Part shown: positions 11,701 to 22,142 of the stretch, piece after piece
How the letters are laid out: every line of letters starts with the position of its first letter
Position numbering within the stretch: position 1 is the stretch's first letter
Assembly (NCBI GenBank): GCA_029237695.1
Contig: CM055266.1
Span: 14,128,858-14,192,857, forward strand
Length of the DNA stretch: 64,000 bases
Direction of reading: 5' to 3'
Source of the DNA: Conchocele bisecta
Lineage: Eukaryota > Mollusca > Bivalvia > Lucinida > Thyasiridae
Position numbers and translations under genes: made by a program
The notes under the pieces: generated by a model
Seen by the model: only the letters and a program-made list of their open reading frames with translations
Database searches by the model: none
What the model was told of the DNA's origin: nothing

Positions 11701-14700
11701 GCCCGCTCGCCCTTACAAGGTAAATACACAATATGTCCCGTTTTGTCAAACGGGCGTATAATAAGAAATATACGGGATATAAATGGTTAATAATACCAGA
11801 CAATTCATTTATATTCTTTTATTTCTCCCTGATAATATTATAAATATGTCTTGTAAGCTTAATATTAGAATTGAGTCCAGAGAACATAATCCAAATTAAA
11901 TTCCTGGACATTGTTACACAGAGAAATAAGAAACATACTGTAATCGTAGACAAGTATTGATTTTCAGGAATTGTTTTGATTTTTATGAAAATTTCATACT
12001 TTTTTACAATAGACAAAGAGAAGATCTACCAATTTCACAAAGTTTTGTTCATTTAATTTAATGAAAGGACTCCTGTAGCGTTGAATGTTAACCCTTTCAC
12101 CCCTAAGTAACTGGAAAGGATTTTGATATGTTAATTTTCCGACTAATCCAATAGTCACAAAATGATCTTCAGACTACTCCATTTATGAAAAGGGCGTTGT
12201 TTTTTTTGTTTTCAAAAATGTGAAAACTACTTGCAAAAAGTGCAGATCCTGATGAGACGGCTCGTCACGAGCCGGCTCATCTGGATCTACACTTTTTGCC
12301 AATACGACTATACAGGCCTGTGGTGTTGTGGGTGAGTGTTACCTTGGTGATTGAGAAGTCGAGGCGGACGTACACGATGATGACGAGGAAGAGCAGGTAG
12401 AAGGCCCCAACCACGAGGAACGGCTCCTGTAAGAGGCGCCACTGCTGGAACGTGTACCGCAGCTGCAACATACAATATATCTTGCACTGCAGATCAGTTT
12501 CTCTGCTTTTACGGTAATTGGACAATTTGACAGGCAACATGAGCCCATGGTGTCTATCATGCTCATCAATGTGGTTCAATTGCGGCAGGTCTAGGCAGAG
12601 TGAACAAGGGCACACGAATGCCCCCAGTGGCAGCTTGAAAAAAACAAAATCAGAACAGAATATTTACATCGAGAAAAAATATATTCAGCCCTGAAATTAG
12701 AATAACCCGACCTGGTGACAGGTCCATACCACACCAAAGTCACTTGGCCCCTTCCCCTAAAATAGGATTACAAATAATCGTAATACTCACATCATGCGAA
12801 TCTGGCATGAAATGGTTGAAGATGTATGATCATTCCCGATATTTATGTAGAGATCTCCGATATTACTGTTCCACGTTTTTCTGACATAATTTTTTTCCTA
12901 TTAAACACATTACATCTACAAATTATTTAAATATTTCATCAATAACAAAAAGGTGACCCCAAAAATATTTATTTTATGAAATTCCACGCGTTAAATTACC
13001 ATAGGAAATATTATTTTTTTGGAATAAAATCAATACTTGATGAAATTTCATCACATAAACAAATCGGAAGAGTGACTTTTCTGTTATTAATGAAAAAATA
13101 CTTAAATTTAAATATTTAAACACTTTTTAGATTTAATATGTTTAATAGTCAAAGGTCCGTCGGCAGAAAAACGTGGAACAGACAGTAGGGCCATACGAGG
13201 GTGCTTACCTCGAAGTCCTGTATGTGCTGGTCGACGAGGTTGCTTTTGTGTGCGACGATGACAGGGCGGCCCACCGTGTCCAAGTAGGTGTAGTGGCGAC
13301 CTCCGAATCCCTGAGCCACATCGTACGGCGTCTTCAACGACATGTCCCTGCAGTGGGGCATACACGTTTACTAATGTCACGGCAGGTTGGAGGTAGTAGT
13401 TGGGCCGAGGGCTAATACTGTGTGGGACCAGCATAACCCCAGAGCCATTGTATCATCGTCTACATCCTGAACATTCGGAATACACCTTTATGGGTATAAA
13501 TTTTCATAAATATTTTATTTTTATTTCTCAACGACAGTATATGTTGTGACCACTCATTTGAACCGTCTCGGCGAGACGGTTCAAATGGTGGTCACGACAT
13601 ACTTCTAAGTGCATGTGTAGAAAATATTTAGAATTTTTCACAAGCAAAATGACACATCCTTGACATGAAATGGGTTAAATAACTTTTTATCAGTGTATTG
13701 AATAATTACAATTGGTAACCAAGATCTAAGTTGATTGCCCATTTATTGTAGTAACTGCACTATTATTATTTTCTACAAGCGCCTCCCTTTATTATTAATA
13801 GTGGCAGAGTGTTTACGGTTAGACACAGGGCCTCTAGATACACAGATTACTTAAAGAGACTTACATGGCGCCCTCGGGCAGGATGATCTTGAAGGTGATC
13901 TGGTCAATGATGATGTCGTCAAACACGTGGTCCACGAACCTCATCTTCAAGGCATACTGGTCATCTGTGGGACAATCAGCGTGCAGCATATGGGCGTGTA
14001 TGCGAGTGCATAGGATCATATTCCAAAATTGATTTCGAACACTTGTGATGTCATAAGTTGAAAATTTACAAAAAATCCGAGCACAGTCAAAATTGAATTG
14101 TTTGTTTATTAGTGTTTAACGGCCTATCAACAGCTAAGGTCATTTAAGGCCGGGCAAATGGGTTCGATCCCATTTTAACCTGCTGCATTGGGGGGGGGGG
14201 AAAATCCCAATATCAAATGGAATACACTGCAGCTCCATTATAACGCGATGGTCGGGGTCCAAGATTTCAAATCGCGATCGAATCTGATCGCGTTATAAAA
14301 TTTCGGGACATGCACGGGTACTGGTATCATCAGCATTTCCGTTACCAACTATTGCGGGAATTCCATTAGCAACGGACCCATATAAAATCATGTTTTTTTA
14401 ACAGAAGTTAAAAGTAATTATTAATAATGACTGACATACAAACTTGTATTAATGTATTAAACAAACATGAGTTATTTATAAAATCATGCTTATTACGTTG
14501 TATAGTGCTCGCGATAGATAGACGCTTATTACAATGTATACTGCTCGCGATCAACAGGCGCTTAAAAGGATTAATTGATAATAAATAATGGTCACGTTTC
14601 CTGCCTATTCATGCGGACGATTAGCTGTTGATACGTGCATCTCAGGATGTGGGGTCACATAATCTATTGTTTACACTGCAACAGTCATATTGATGAATGA

Positions 14701-17700
14701 AATTTACGATTTAAGCGAGACATCATGATTGCCGTGGGCTGCAGTGTAAACAATAGACCACGTGATCCCATACCCAGATAATGCTGAATGTATTGTTTCA
14801 GATTGCACACAAACATGGTCAGTCTATTTATAGAACGCTAAATATTTCACCTGTCGAGTAAAATAGAGAAAGGCGACAGAACACGCAACCATTTATTAGC
14901 GACAATTATGTGTTAACACGGATATATGTTTAATAACATTGACATTACTTAGTGACAAAAGCGGTAGTTATCTTATATTTAAATGAGGGAACTGGTTCAA
15001 GAACCTTCTAAACCTGGTATGACATGCGCGGTAGTTTTACTTTGATGACTGTCACAAACATCGCGTTTCTTTTTTCTCTATTTTTTTATTATTTTTTTGG
15101 GATCCACGAGAGACCCGCGTTATAATGGAGATCGCGCTATACGCGATCGCGTTATAATAGAGCTGCAGTGTATTTACATCGAGAACAAATATATTCAGCC
15201 CTGAAATTAGAAGAACCTGACCTGGTGCCAGGTCCATACCACACCAAAGATTCCGTTAAGGATGAACCCCGGTCTTTAAATTACCCATCACATTCTCCCA
15301 CCTGCCACCCACCGGAATTGAATTGAAAGTATATTTCTCATTAAGATGGTGTTTGAGCATTCTTTTGGCGATTTGAAAACATCACCGTTTAAAAAACGAT
15401 TACAGCAATGTGGGTGCCTGGTCATTTTAGTTCAGAGCTGTGCGTATTTTGTACTCCCACTTTTGATAATCAATTCAATGTATTCAGCTAAAATAATTGC
15501 GTACTTATCTGGAGCTCTGATATGGTTTCACGCCTAGGGCATGGATTGATCCCACAACCTCTGTAGCCTATTTCACCAACATTGCAAAGTATACTATCTA
15601 GCAAAGTATACTTTGAGGGAGAAATTTTCAATTTAAGAATAAATTTATTTGGCTGTGATAATGAAATAAATTCAGTATAATAATTCTGCATACTTTTAAT
15701 CATCAAATATATGCAGTTGTTAGTTCTATATGAAATGCATTTCCGGAAAAATATATGATTACTCCCTCGAAGTATACTTTGCTAGATAAATATACTTTGT
15801 GTGTTGGTGAAATAGGCTACAGGTATTGAGCTCTGGGCCACAGCCCATCCATCTTCCACAAGCCCATAATTACAATATACAACCCAACGACAAAACGAGA
15901 CATAGCACGACTTACCAGCATTGAAGAGGTACTGGTAGCTGGGCACGTTGTAGCCGATGTAGTATTTGGTCTTCCAGCCCCCGAACAGCGGGAATCTGGG
16001 CCTCAGTTCTATCTCCACCATCTCATCCTGCTCTCGCAGGGCGCTCGTAGAGATGTTGCCGATCTCATCCCGATAGTACACGTCTCTGGCAGATGCCGGC
16101 AGGACAGTCTGCAAGTAAAATCAGACACATTCGGAATAAGCAGTTTTTCATTTCACTCATGAAAATCGGCTGTCGGCCGATAAAAGGTTTGGCTTGCTTG
16201 TTTGCTGGTGTGTAACAGCCTATCAACAAAACCTTTTATCGGCAGACACCCATTTTCATGACATTTGTGACCAGCGTTGTCCCAGATCAGTTGGTGTATT
16301 CATGCAGTCCGAAGTCATATGCATAAAAACGACCGGCTCTTGTTACCCCCCCTTTTCCCAATGACCCCTTCAATTTTGACTAACCATACCTTGAATGACT
16401 TCACGGATGCGCCAGCTTCCTGTGTGCGCTGGTAGTCGTAGCGAGAGAAGGGTCCCTTCAGCGTGGCGCCGGTGTGGCGCACCTCTATATGCTCCTCGAC
16501 GGCAATGTTGCCCCAGTGGGACACCTCGATGATCCGCTCCAGGCTCGTGATCGTCAGGAATGGCGTGTTGTTCTCCGAATGCACTCGCAGCTCCGACTGA
16601 AATAACCAGGTATGGGCATGAAGTCAATAATGTTCCATTGCTTTGTTTAGTCATACAACATGTAGTAACAGTATTTTCAATTGACCTAGGAGCTAGGGCT
16701 TTGACACACAGGATATCAATTTGGACATCTTTTGACCCAGTATATTTTCAGAGCCGGCATCATGCGGACACGTCATATTTCCGCGTCTTGAGTTGCGGCG
16801 AAATTTGTTTGTTTGTTTATTGGTGTCTAACGGCCTATCAACAGCCAAGGTCATGTAAGGCCGCGGGGCAAGCGGGTTCAATACCATTTTAACCTGCTGC
16901 ATTGGGGGGAAAATCCCAAAAATCAAAACGGAATATTTACATAAAGAAAAAATATATTCAGCCCTGAAATTAGAATAACCCGACCTGGTGCACGGTCCAT
17001 ACCACATAAGGGGTATAACCAGATTAAACTGTCACATACAAAATGCCAAAGATGTATGGGAGGGCCAAACCAGGTCTCCAGTTGGAATTTCGGTAATGAT
17101 GAACCACGATCGTTAAATTACCCATCGGATTCTCCCACCCACCGAAATTTGTTTGATTTTGGCTTTCCCATGTCATTTGAGCAATGCATCGTTCACCCTA
17201 ATTAATTTGCAAGTTTGCCAACCAGTTAGTCAATCAACAGCGGTATAGCCAGTCAATTTACAAGTCAACTCCCAAGCCACTGTATTAGGTCTTATGTCCG
17301 TCATTAATCTGTATCTAGCAAAGTATACTTTCAGGGAGTAATCATTTATTTTTTTCCGAAATTCATTATGCCATATAGAACTAACAAATGCATATATTTG
17401 ATGATTAAAAGTATGCAGAACTAGAAATGGACGCTTGTCGACAAGCGCATGTGTATCCCCCTCCCCAGATACACAAGTAGTTTGAAAAAAGGGTGATCGA
17501 GTTATGCTCCGGAGACAAAATCAGTGACGGACAAAGGGAGATAACTAAACAATTAGTGATGCAAGAGTTGTCATTCTTGCGCGACACACCTTTAGGATCT
17601 ATGCATGTGTGAAGCTACTGGAGCGCAGAATTATTTGTTAATAGTCCTATATTTATGTACATATATCTGCACAGGTGCACATAATGCCACAATATTTTCA

Positions 17701-20700
17701 ACATAGTTGACGGAAATGTAATATAGAATGTAAATAAAAAAAGAATGCTCGCTACTGGAGCCGAGAATTTTTTTTAATAGTCCTATATTTATCTACATAT
17801 ATCTGCACAGGTCCACATACTGCCACAATATTGTCAACACAGTTTAGGTAAATGTAATAAGTTAGTGGTCAGTTAAAAAATTGAAAAAGAATGTAAACAA
17901 AAATGGAAAACAAAATTAAATTAAAAAAAAGAATAATGCTCCCTACTGGAGCCCAGAATGTTTTTTAATAGTCCTATATTTATCTACATATCATATATAC
18001 ACAGGTCCACATATTCCCACAATATTTTCAACACAGTTTACGGAAATGTAATATAATCATTTACCTGTATACATTGCCTGTAAGTTGTCAGTGGTCAGTT
18101 GCACATGCTAGCACATGCACAGGTGAATAGTCTGTATATAGCACTTACGACCTTATGCTACTAGACAAAAATTGAAAAATAATTTGACCAAGAAAAAAAA
18201 AAAAAAAATGAAAAAAAAAAGTTTAAAAATAATAATGCTTGCTATTGGAGACCAGATTTTTTTTTAATAGTCCTATATTTATCTACATATATCTGCACAA
18301 GTCCACATAATGCCACAATATTTTCAACACAGTACCCAATGTAGTAATTTACCTGTATAAATTAACTGGTCAACAGTGGTCAAGCACTGGACATCTGCAC
18401 ATGTTACCCCATGCTAGCACATGGTTCTCCCAGTTTCTATTGTTCTCTCTACAGGTAAGGTGTACAGAGCACACAAGAAAAGGTGTACAGAGCAGACGAG
18501 AAAACAGGTCTTCATGCATTATTGTCCAGTTTGTAGAGTTCGCAAAAACAAAAAAGGGAGATAACTAAAAAATTAGCTACGCAAGAGTTGTCATTCTTGT
18601 GCGCGACACACCTCCGGGTCGTGGTCTATGCATGTGTGAAGTTTCATGAAAATATTCCAAAGGGGGGTCGAGTTATGCTCCGGACAGGAAATCAGTGAGC
18701 GAAAACAAAAAAGGGAGATAACTCAAAAATTAGCTATGCAAGAGTTGTCATTCTTGCGCACGACACACCTTCGGTTCGTGGTCTAATTGAATGTGTTAAG
18801 TTTCATAAAAATATTCCAAAGGGTGGTCGAGTTATGGTCAATCAGTGCGCGAAACAAAAAAGGGAGTTAACTAAAAAATTAGCTATGCAAGAGTTGTCAT
18901 TCTTGTGCGCGACACACCTTCGGGTCGTGGTCTATGCATGTGTGAAGTTTCATGAAAATATTCCAAACCAAGGGTGGTGGAGTTATGCTCAGACACGAAA
19001 TCAGTGCGAGAAACAAAAAGGGAGATAACTAAAAAAATTAGCTATGCAAGAGTTGTCATTCTTGTGCGCGACACACCTTCGGGTCGTGGTCTATGCATGT
19101 GTGAAGTTTCATGAAAATATACCAAAGGGTGGTGGAGTTATGCTCCGGACACGAAATCAGTGCGAGAAACAAAAAAGGGAGATAACTAAAAAATTAGCTA
19201 TGCAAGAGTTGTCATTCTTGCGCGCGACACACCTTCGGGCCGTGGTCTATGCATGTGTGAAGTTTCATGAAAATATTCCAAAGGGTGTTCGAGTTATGCT
19301 CCGGACAAGAAGTGTCTGCGGCGGACGCGGACGCGTCCACGGACGCGGCGCGCTGTTAAATCCATAGTATCCCCCGACGGAGTCCGGGGGATACAATTAT
19401 TATACTGAATTTATTACATTATCACATAAATTCAGTATAATAAACAGGGCTCCTGATAAGTAATTAGTAATTGAGTATTGTTACTCCATCATTTCTGAAG
19501 CAATTGGGTATTTCAAAATTTTAATTGGGTAAAATTAAATCACACTACTGTTTACTCATCAACAGACAACAATTATTCAATTATTCAATAGTTTGTTTCG
19601 AAATGAAAACATATCTTGGCATTTCATTAGAATTGTCTCCTTGGAGACAATTCTAATGAAATACCAAGATGTGTTTACATGGTAACAAGAAAAATATGCT
19701 GTATTGGTGGTCTGTTTATTGTATTCTGCAGCATGATAAAGGTACCACAATTGTTCTCATTGCTTTTTGATACTCACTACTTCTGATTTCAATTGGGTAA
19801 TTGGGTATTTACGCAAATACGCACCTTATCTGGAGTTCTGATAAAAATTAATAAATTTATCTTTAAATTGAAAATTTCTTCCGCAAAGTATACTTTGCTA
19901 ATTGCTAGATAAGTATATTTTGCAATGTTGGTGAAATCGGATACTGATCAACTGTGAATTTCCGGGTAACGTCTGTTCCGTTTACCTTCTAATATTTATG
20001 GCCAAAAACATGCTTTGACAGAACTTTAGAATAATTTACAACATGCATTGACAGCACTTCAGAATCATTTCCATTTCCATTGAGAAACAAGAAAAGATAT
20101 AAAAGTAACAGCAGATGACAATTGTTGCGAGTCGCGGTCTAACAGTTAATATGTTTCCCCAAATAAATGGTGTCCGAATATGTAGGGTTATTACGGTTTA
20201 TTATAATATCCATAACATACATGTAACAGCCAATTGACCAGAACATGTGTGTATTAACCCATTAAATACAGGATACAACAGTGCAGATCCTGATCAAACT
20301 ACGCGGACGCACAGGCTGGTCTGGATCTACACCGGTCACAAAACCCACAGACCCCATTTCTTTAGTAACAGCCAGTTACAGTACCTCTGAAAACGCTTGT
20401 TTGTCTGTGAACGGGCCATAGGAGAGAGTGTTTTCCGACATAGTGACGGGCTTCGTCTTTGTATACGACTCGATGGTGCTCGATGCGGTTTTCACGGACG
20501 TCGACTGCGATTTCACCAAGTATGGCGAGTACAGGAAGAGGTTTCCGGTGAACACGACATACTGCTTCTCCGCCTGGGTAATCTGCCGGGGGAATGGGCT
20601 GAGTGCGTGGGCAAAGGTGGTGTCGATGTCTAACGTGATGCTCTTCCCGGTTCCAAGCCCTGATGGCAGCTGGATGCGCCAAAAATGTTTTTCTCTAAAA

Positions 20701-22142
20701 TGAAAATATTCTATGTGTGTGCAAGTATCCCCAAACAAATCATTATACACTTACACATACAGTACAGTGCTTAGAACAGCCCATGGGACATTTTGCCACC
20801 TCAAACTGGCGATACCTCTTAACCCTTTCAACACCGCAGGCATGTATAGTAGTATTGGCAAATAGTGTAGATCCAGATGAGCCGGCTCGTGACGAGCCAT
20901 CTCATCTCATCGACTTACACTGCCGAAGGACGCCAGCAACTGAAATTGTCCCCTTGTGTCTGAGACCTAGACACAACAGTACGATGCGTTTGAAGGCCAT
21001 AACATATTACATAGGAAATGTATTGAACGGTGATGATAGAGATGACCGGGTTTGTACACGGTACACAAAATGCAAGATCCTCAATTTGTGATTATTACCA
21101 AGGTTACAATTTAACCCTTACTACGCTGAATTAAATGTTGTCATCTGCTGAAAAAGTTTTCTTTTCAATATTTCTTGATAAAAACTTGTTTTGGCTGCGC
21201 ATGAGAATCGTCTCAACTGGAAATGATTATGTCAAAACATGTTTTTGCTAAGAATTAAGGCAAAAATGAAAAACAGCAGGCGACACTTTTAGTCTCCCGC
21301 GTAGTGAGGGTTAAAAATATGAACAGTAACCAGTTTTATCTGACCATACATATGTTATTCACAGAAAGTTTTATAAATATTTTTATATTCTCAAGTATAT
21401 ATGTTATATTCTCAAGTGCATACAGTCTCATTGAGGCAGACACAAAAGTTAATACGCCTACATCTAAAAGCGTATTCTGGGTGTTAACACATTAAAGATG
21501 TAACAATCGGTTAATTGACTTAAAAAAGTGAAAAAAATAATTCCCGGTACTACCGGTAATATATAAATGTGGCTGTGGCTTGAGAAATGGGGCTTATGAT
21601 ATCTGTAACCAGTGTAGCTCCTGATCGAATAGCAAATTCATGTAACCTGATAATGATCTATATTGCTTCTTAGAAGGGTGTTTCATTGATGGAATGGCAA
21701 ACACTGCAGATCCTGATCAGACTGTGCGGATGGACAGGCTGATAAAAGTAAGTACTTTGGTTCTCTTTGATTCTGATTTTTTTTCAAGACGCCAGATGTT
21801 CTATAAAGTTACTATAACCTCTTTAGACGTGAACAATCAAGAGATTTTCGTCAGACATGATCGTATTTAACACATGTTTGCATGGTAGTGTTTTTTATTG
21901 ATCATTTGGCAAATTTACAGAGCACATTTTATTTCCACATGATAATCAAATGCTTGAAGAGCAATAATTTTTCTGACGGGACAATATCTGAGAACCAAAT
22001 TACTTTTTAATGGCCTTATTTTGCCTGAAAAGTTTCATACAGATCGGCAACATGGTATAATAAGACGCTCACCCTTTCCTGTAACAGAAGTTGGACTGAC
22101 TGTTAACGGTGCTGGCTTTTCGTCATCGCCATCTTCTTTAAT
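8604..22142 (-). CDS. Ribophorin I (oligosaccharyltransferase subunit 1), 5' end missing
   Basis: RPN1 is a subunit of the ER oligosaccharyltransferase complex, which transfers the lipid-linked glycan to asparagines of nascent proteins. Nine exons (22142-22073, 20692-20385, 16596-16390, 16108-15916, 13964-13865, 13347-13209, 12462-12343, 10782-10537, 8789-8604) join with consistent phases and total 1569 nt: 522 residues plus TAA. Human RPN1 is about 607 residues, so about 85 N-terminal residues, with the signal peptide and start, are missing. Landmarks match the family in order: [96 protein letters not shown], one ER membrane span followed by [10 protein letters not shown], and AEQLVAGK in the cytosolic tail. 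Introns carry many MITEs, SINEs and Helitron-like elements. All junctions are GT-AG. Identification is firm; the 5' exon(s) may lie in the gap at 27 kb or be lost. Confidence 0.95.
8803..9417. mobile_element. MITE family A copy with internal insertion
   Basis: Starts AACCCTTTCAACACC and ends TTAGGGGTGAAAGAGTT; inside is the hairpin GAGCCGGCTCGTGACGAGCC and GATCTGCACTTTTTGCAAG. The body is interrupted at about 8935-9332 by two tandem units of about 160 bp sharing AAGGTCA, TTGAAATATT and AAGTAATC. Other copies are at 10247-10471, 12090-12331, 20819-20915 and 44938-45182. Confidence 0.75.
9418..10246. other. RPN1 intron sequence without a recognised gene
   Basis: A 50-bp imperfect palindrome at about 9445-9525 pairs GTAGTACGAAAAAC with GTTTTTCATACTAC. 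A family K fragment lies near 10030-10120. Nothing else recognised. Confidence 0.45.
10247..10471. mobile_element. MITE family A copy
   Basis: Ends ACCCTTTCAACACCACAG and TTACTTAGGGGTGAAAGG. The centre lacks half of the GC hairpin (GATCCAGATGGTCTCATC), so the stem is deleted. Lies in an RPN1 intron. Confidence 0.8.
10537..10782 (-). CDS. RPN1 exon: cytosolic coiled-coil part
   Basis: 82 codons, phase 0: [20 protein letters not shown], then [16 protein letters not shown], then [11 protein letters not shown]. Rich in charged heptad-like helices, as in the family. Acceptor CCACAG|GATG, donor AAG|GTAGCA. Confidence 0.95.
11125..11761 (+). mobile_element. Helitron-like non-autonomous element, family E
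   Basis: Starts CAAGAGTGCCGAAGG, holds three tandem units of about 155 bp (AAAAATGGCCGCCAAGGGG, CTTGCCGTGATAAACATG, GAATTTGGTTACGAT), and ends in a hairpin CCCGTTT/AAACGGG followed by GCGTATAA. The flanks ...TTTAGAAA and TAAGAAAT abut with no target duplication, an A|T insertion. Internal tandem units, a 3' hairpin and no duplication are features of Helitron/HINE-type elements such as those in bivalves. Class assignment is inference; there is no coding sequence. Confidence 0.65.
12090..12331. mobile_element. MITE family A copy next to an RPN1 splice donor
   Basis: Starts AACCCTTTCACCCCTAAG; central hairpin GAGACGGCTCGTCACGAGCC; distal end CAGGCCTGTGGTGTTGTGGG. The distal end lies about 10 bp from the donor of the transmembrane exon (exon end at 12343). 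Confidence 0.85.
12343..12462 (-). CDS. RPN1 exon with the transmembrane helix
   Basis: 40 codons, phase 0. [14 protein letters not shown] is followed by the hydrophobic [18 protein letters not shown] and RLDFSITK, the ER membrane anchor and its cytosolic edge. Donor AAG|GTAACA; a family-A MITE starts within about 10 bp of that donor. Confidence 0.95.
12652..12790 (+). repeat. SINE fragment
   Basis: Carries AATATATTCAGCCCTGAAAT, GACCTGGTGACAGGTCCATA and CACTTGGCCCC, the central and distal SINE blocks. The left half is missing, so it is 5'-truncated. Confidence 0.65.
12864..13188. mobile_element. TIR element family J copy
   Basis: Ends ACTGTTCCACGTTTTTCTG and CAGAAAAACGTGGAACAG, with inner words ATTAAACACATTA and AAAAGGTGACC mirrored on the other side. 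Other copies are at 32925-33501 and 39943-40765. It finishes about 20 bp from an RPN1 exon. No ORF. Confidence 0.8.
13209..13347 (-). CDS. RPN1 exon with [12 protein letters not shown]
   Basis: 139 nt: [38 protein letters not shown], ending at IQDFE. Acceptor CTGCAG|GGAC, donor GAG|GTAAGC. A family-J element ends about 20 bp past the donor, inside the intron. Confidence 0.95.
13539..13601. repeat. Near-perfect hairpin, family Q
   Basis: TTTGAACCGTCTCG is followed by its complement CGAGACGGTTCAAA, with outer arms GTGACCAC/GTGGTCAC. A diverged copy occurs at 32589-32655 (GTTACCACTCAGTTGAACTG). Likely the centre of a small MITE. Confidence 0.7.
13865..13964 (-). CDS. RPN1 exon with [12 protein letters not shown]
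   Basis: 100 nt: [19 protein letters not shown], then [12 protein letters not shown]. Acceptor CCACAG|ATGA, donor GCCAT|GTAAGT. Confidence 0.95.
14101..15315 (+). repeat. SINE copy split by a TA-flanked element
   Basis: The SINE starts TTTGTTTATTAGTGTTTAAC, has the B-box-like GGGTTCGATCCC, and is flanked by AATTGAATTG at 14091-14100 and 15316-15325, a 10-bp target duplication. After removal of the insertion at 14225-15170 it is about 270 bp. Retroposition by target-primed reverse transcription is inferred. Confidence 0.8.
14225..15170. mobile_element. TA-flanked TIR transposon nested in a SINE
   Basis: Ends CACTGCAGCTCCATTATAAC and, inverted, GTTATAATAGAGCTGCAGTG, with GCGATCGCG-type words following. 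TA flanks both sides (14223-14224, 15171-15172), and removing it restores the SINE word GGAATATTTACA. TA duplication with a CA...TG end suggests a Tc1/mariner or pogo/Tigger relative. An inner inverted pair uses CTATTGTTTACACTGCA. No transposase frame seen, so non-autonomous. Confidence 0.8.
15563..15820. mobile_element. MITE family B copy
   Basis: Ends GTAGCCTATTTCACCAAC and GTTGGTGAAATAGGCTAC. The central palindrome has lost one half (GGCTGTGATAATG remains). Confidence 0.85.
15916..16108 (-). CDS. RPN1 exon with FPLFGGWKT
   Basis: Encodes [18 protein letters not shown], then [20 protein letters not shown], then [10 protein letters not shown]. Acceptor TTGCAG|ACTG, donor GCTG|GTAAGT; ends one base into an aspartate codon completed by the next exon. 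Confidence 0.95.
16390..16596 (-). CDS. RPN1 exon with [10 protein letters not shown]
   Basis: 69 codons, phase 0 at both ends: [51 protein letters not shown], ending SFK. Acceptor TTTCAG|TCGG, donor AAG|GTATGG. Among the most conserved parts of RPN1. Confidence 0.95.
16812..17142 (+). repeat. SINE, full copy with 13-bp target duplication
   Basis: About 330 bp between two copies of CGAAATTTGTTTG (16799-16811 and 17143-17155). Blocks in order: TTTGTTTATTGGTGTCTAAC, AAGGTCATGTAAGGCC, GGGTTCAATACC (B-box-like), TTTAACCTGCTGCATTGGGG, ATATTCAGCCCTGAAATTAG, GACCTGGTGCACGGTCC, GAGGGCCAAACCAGG, ATTCTCCCACCCAC. This copy defines the family ends. The B-box-like word suggests a tRNA-derived head; the 3' end is not A-rich. 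Confidence 0.8.
17611..18450 (+). repeat. Tandem array, four variable units, in element D
   Basis: Units share GCTACTGGAGC, AATAGTCCTATATTTATC, ATATATCTGCACAGGTCCAC and TGCCACAATATTTTCAACAC. Unit length varies from about 140 to 300 bp because of A-rich insertions. Confidence 0.75.
18556..19308 (+). repeat. Tandem array of about 155 bp, five units, in element D
   Basis: Units start at 18556, 18712, 18861, 19019 and 19176 with AGGGAGATAACT. Each contains GCAAGAGTTGTCATTCTTG, GACACACCTTCGGGTCGTG, GTGTGAAGTTTCATGAAAAT and GAGTTATGCTCCGGAC. A diverged extra unit lies at about 17530-17620. Short frames such as [20 protein letters not shown] repeat with the unit and are not genes. Confidence 0.9.
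19445..19840. mobile_element. TIR element family M, copy 1
   Basis: Ends CAGGGCTCCTGATAAG and, inverted, CAGAACTCCAGATAAG. Inside are CAATTGGGTATTTC and a palindrome AGAATTGTCTCC/GGAGACAATTCT. It sits in a MITE B copy with ATAAA at both edges. Copy 2 (61551-62246) has the same ends and an AAATTG duplication. Confidence 0.8.
19945..20384. other. RPN1 intron, family K fragment
   Basis: Contains GTGCAGATCCTGATCAAACT and GGATCTACACCGGTCAC (20272-20350), family K words. Otherwise nothing recognised. Confidence 0.5.
20385..20692 (-). CDS. RPN1 exon: first luminal domain
   Basis: Encodes [48 protein letters not shown] and [14 protein letters not shown]. The acceptor that keeps phase is TTTTAGAG|AAAAAC; a second AG two bases upstream would break phase. 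Donor is GAG|GTACTG. Confidence 0.9.
20819..20915. mobile_element. MITE family A, truncated copy
   Basis: AACCCTTTCAACACCGCAGG through GAGCCGGCTCGTGACGAGCC; the rest of the element is absent. Confidence 0.75.
21582..21745. repeat. MITE-like family K copy
   Basis: GGGGCTTATGATATCTG, ACCAGTGTAGCTCCTGATCG and, further on, GCAGATCCTGATCAGACTG with GATGGACAGGCTG. Half-elements in both orientations around a gap. Confidence 0.6.
22073..22142 (-). CDS. RPN1 exon (first one found)
   Basis: Encodes [12 protein letters not shown] and on to VTGK, ending after one base of the next codon. Acceptor TTTCAG and donor AAAGG|GTGAGC flank it. It corresponds to the acidic, poorly conserved stretch before the first beta domain of RPN1. 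The assignment rests on phase and position, as the sequence itself is variable in the family. Confidence 0.7.

Larger units (their letters stand above)
17421..19396 (+). mobile_element. Helitron-like non-autonomous element, family D
   Basis: Starts CTAGAAATGGAC followed by a GCTTGTCGACAAGC palindrome and TATCCCCC. Ends with a hairpin GTATCCCCCG...CGGGGGATAC and then AA. It sits in a MITE B copy with no target duplication (left ...GCAGAA, right TTATTA...), an A|T insertion. Two tandem arrays fill it (17611-18450 and 18556-19308). No protein frame recognised. Helitron-type mobility is an inference from structure. Confidence 0.7.
17319..19944. mobile_element. MITE family B copy, split by two insertions
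   Basis: The left part runs to 17420 (ends GTATGCAGAA); the right part resumes at 19397 (TTATTATACTGAATTTATTA) and, after a second insertion at 19445-19840, ends TTTGCAATGTTGGTGAAAT near 19944. Rejoined, the pieces give the family B order seen at 15563-15820. Confidence 0.75.

Noticed and set aside
14101..14224. tRNA gene
   Set aside because: Only a B-box-like GGGTTCGATCCC is present; no cloverleaf forms. It is the head of a SINE.
18834..19367. Repeated short protein containing [18 protein letters not shown]
   Set aside because: It recurs with each 155-bp unit of element D and has no independent support.
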